From an uncultured Collinsella sp. (GTDB taxonomy: Bacteria; Actinomycetota; Coriobacteriia; Coriobacteriales; Coriobacteriaceae), in assembly GCA_900553935.1 (NCBI GenBank), contig USFK01000123.1, forward strand, positions 1-5,063: 5,063 nucleotides of DNA, in the 5' to 3' direction. Of the stretch, positions 5,017-5,063 are shown in pieces. How positions within the stretch are numbered: the stretch's first letter is position 1; every line of letters starts with the position of its first letter. Position numbers and translations under genes: made by a program. The notes below the pieces were generated by a model. It worked only from the letters and a program-made list of their open reading frames with translations. It ran no database searches and had not been told where the DNA came from.

Positions 5017-5063
5017 ATAGCTCGCCGAGAGAATCGCTCGCATTCATGGCATGAGGGCCGTGC
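5017..5063. other. Non-coding end of window
   Basis: These 47 bases after the rpmE stop contain a small imperfect palindrome (TCATGGCATGA, 5043-5053) but no G/C-rich stem with T-run that would count as a terminator, and no start codon with a Shine-Dalgarno site. The next gene presumably begins beyond the window. Confidence 0.5.

Noticed and set aside
4279..5043. Long open frame on the minus strand (254 codons) opposite rpmE and the end of the fused transporter gene.
   Set aside because: Its Leu/Ser/Gly-rich low complexity is the mirror of the Ala/Lys/Glu tail of L31; rpmE on the plus strand has clear L31 motifs, a promoter and a Shine-Dalgarno site.
5017..5063. Possible rpmE terminator, using the palindrome TCATGGCATGA or the CGAG/CTCG pairs.
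   Set aside because: Stems are only 4-5 bp and no T-run follows within the window.

Overview
The window joins two very different kinds of DNA. About the first 340 bases are AT-rich. They carry a textbook Bacteroidales promoter (TTTG-N19-TATCTTTG) and the start of a short lysine-rich protein with AT-rich codons and no Shine-Dalgarno site. From about base 345 to the end the DNA is GC-rich, with Shine-Dalgarno sites, a -35/-10 promoter and a long-tailed ribosomal protein L31. That part looks like a high-GC Gram-positive gut bacterium, most likely Coriobacteriia (Collinsella or a relative). I infer this from codon use, gene style and the L31 tail, not from a database search. The change is abrupt, which suggests a metagenome assembly chimera or, less likely, a recent insertion.

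Layout: 1-229 is Bacteroidales-like non-coding DNA with a 14-bp tandem repeat, inverted repeats and a promoter. 230 to about 349 is a truncated Bacteroidales-like coding start. The junction lies at about 335-352. About 350-580 is GC-rich sequence with no gene I can name, possibly decayed coding DNA. Then follow an ABC-2-type permease (581-1696), its ATPase (1702-2442), a possible 43-residue peptide gene (2445-2576), and a single-chain ABC transporter with an N-terminal permease and a C-terminal ATPase (2596-4404). Next come a short remnant that starts like another permease (4423-4554), the rpmE promoter and structured leader (4478-4590), and rpmE for L31 (4591-5016). The last 47 bases hold nothing I can support.

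The permease, ATPase and fused transporter look like one export unit made of two paralogous halves, one split and one fused. All run in the same direction with tight spacing. The two permease parts share landmarks: a large outside domain after the first helix, and an N-G-x-G...Y-P-[VI]-A motif. The two ATPases share the same departures from consensus: Ala for the first Gly of Walker A, no Q-loop glutamine, and LS-x-GM as signature. A heteromeric exporter, perhaps for a peptide or antimicrobial compound, is an inference; the substrate is not visible. rpmE is a separate transcription unit whose leader can fold so that part of the Shine-Dalgarno site is paired, which would suit feedback control by L31.
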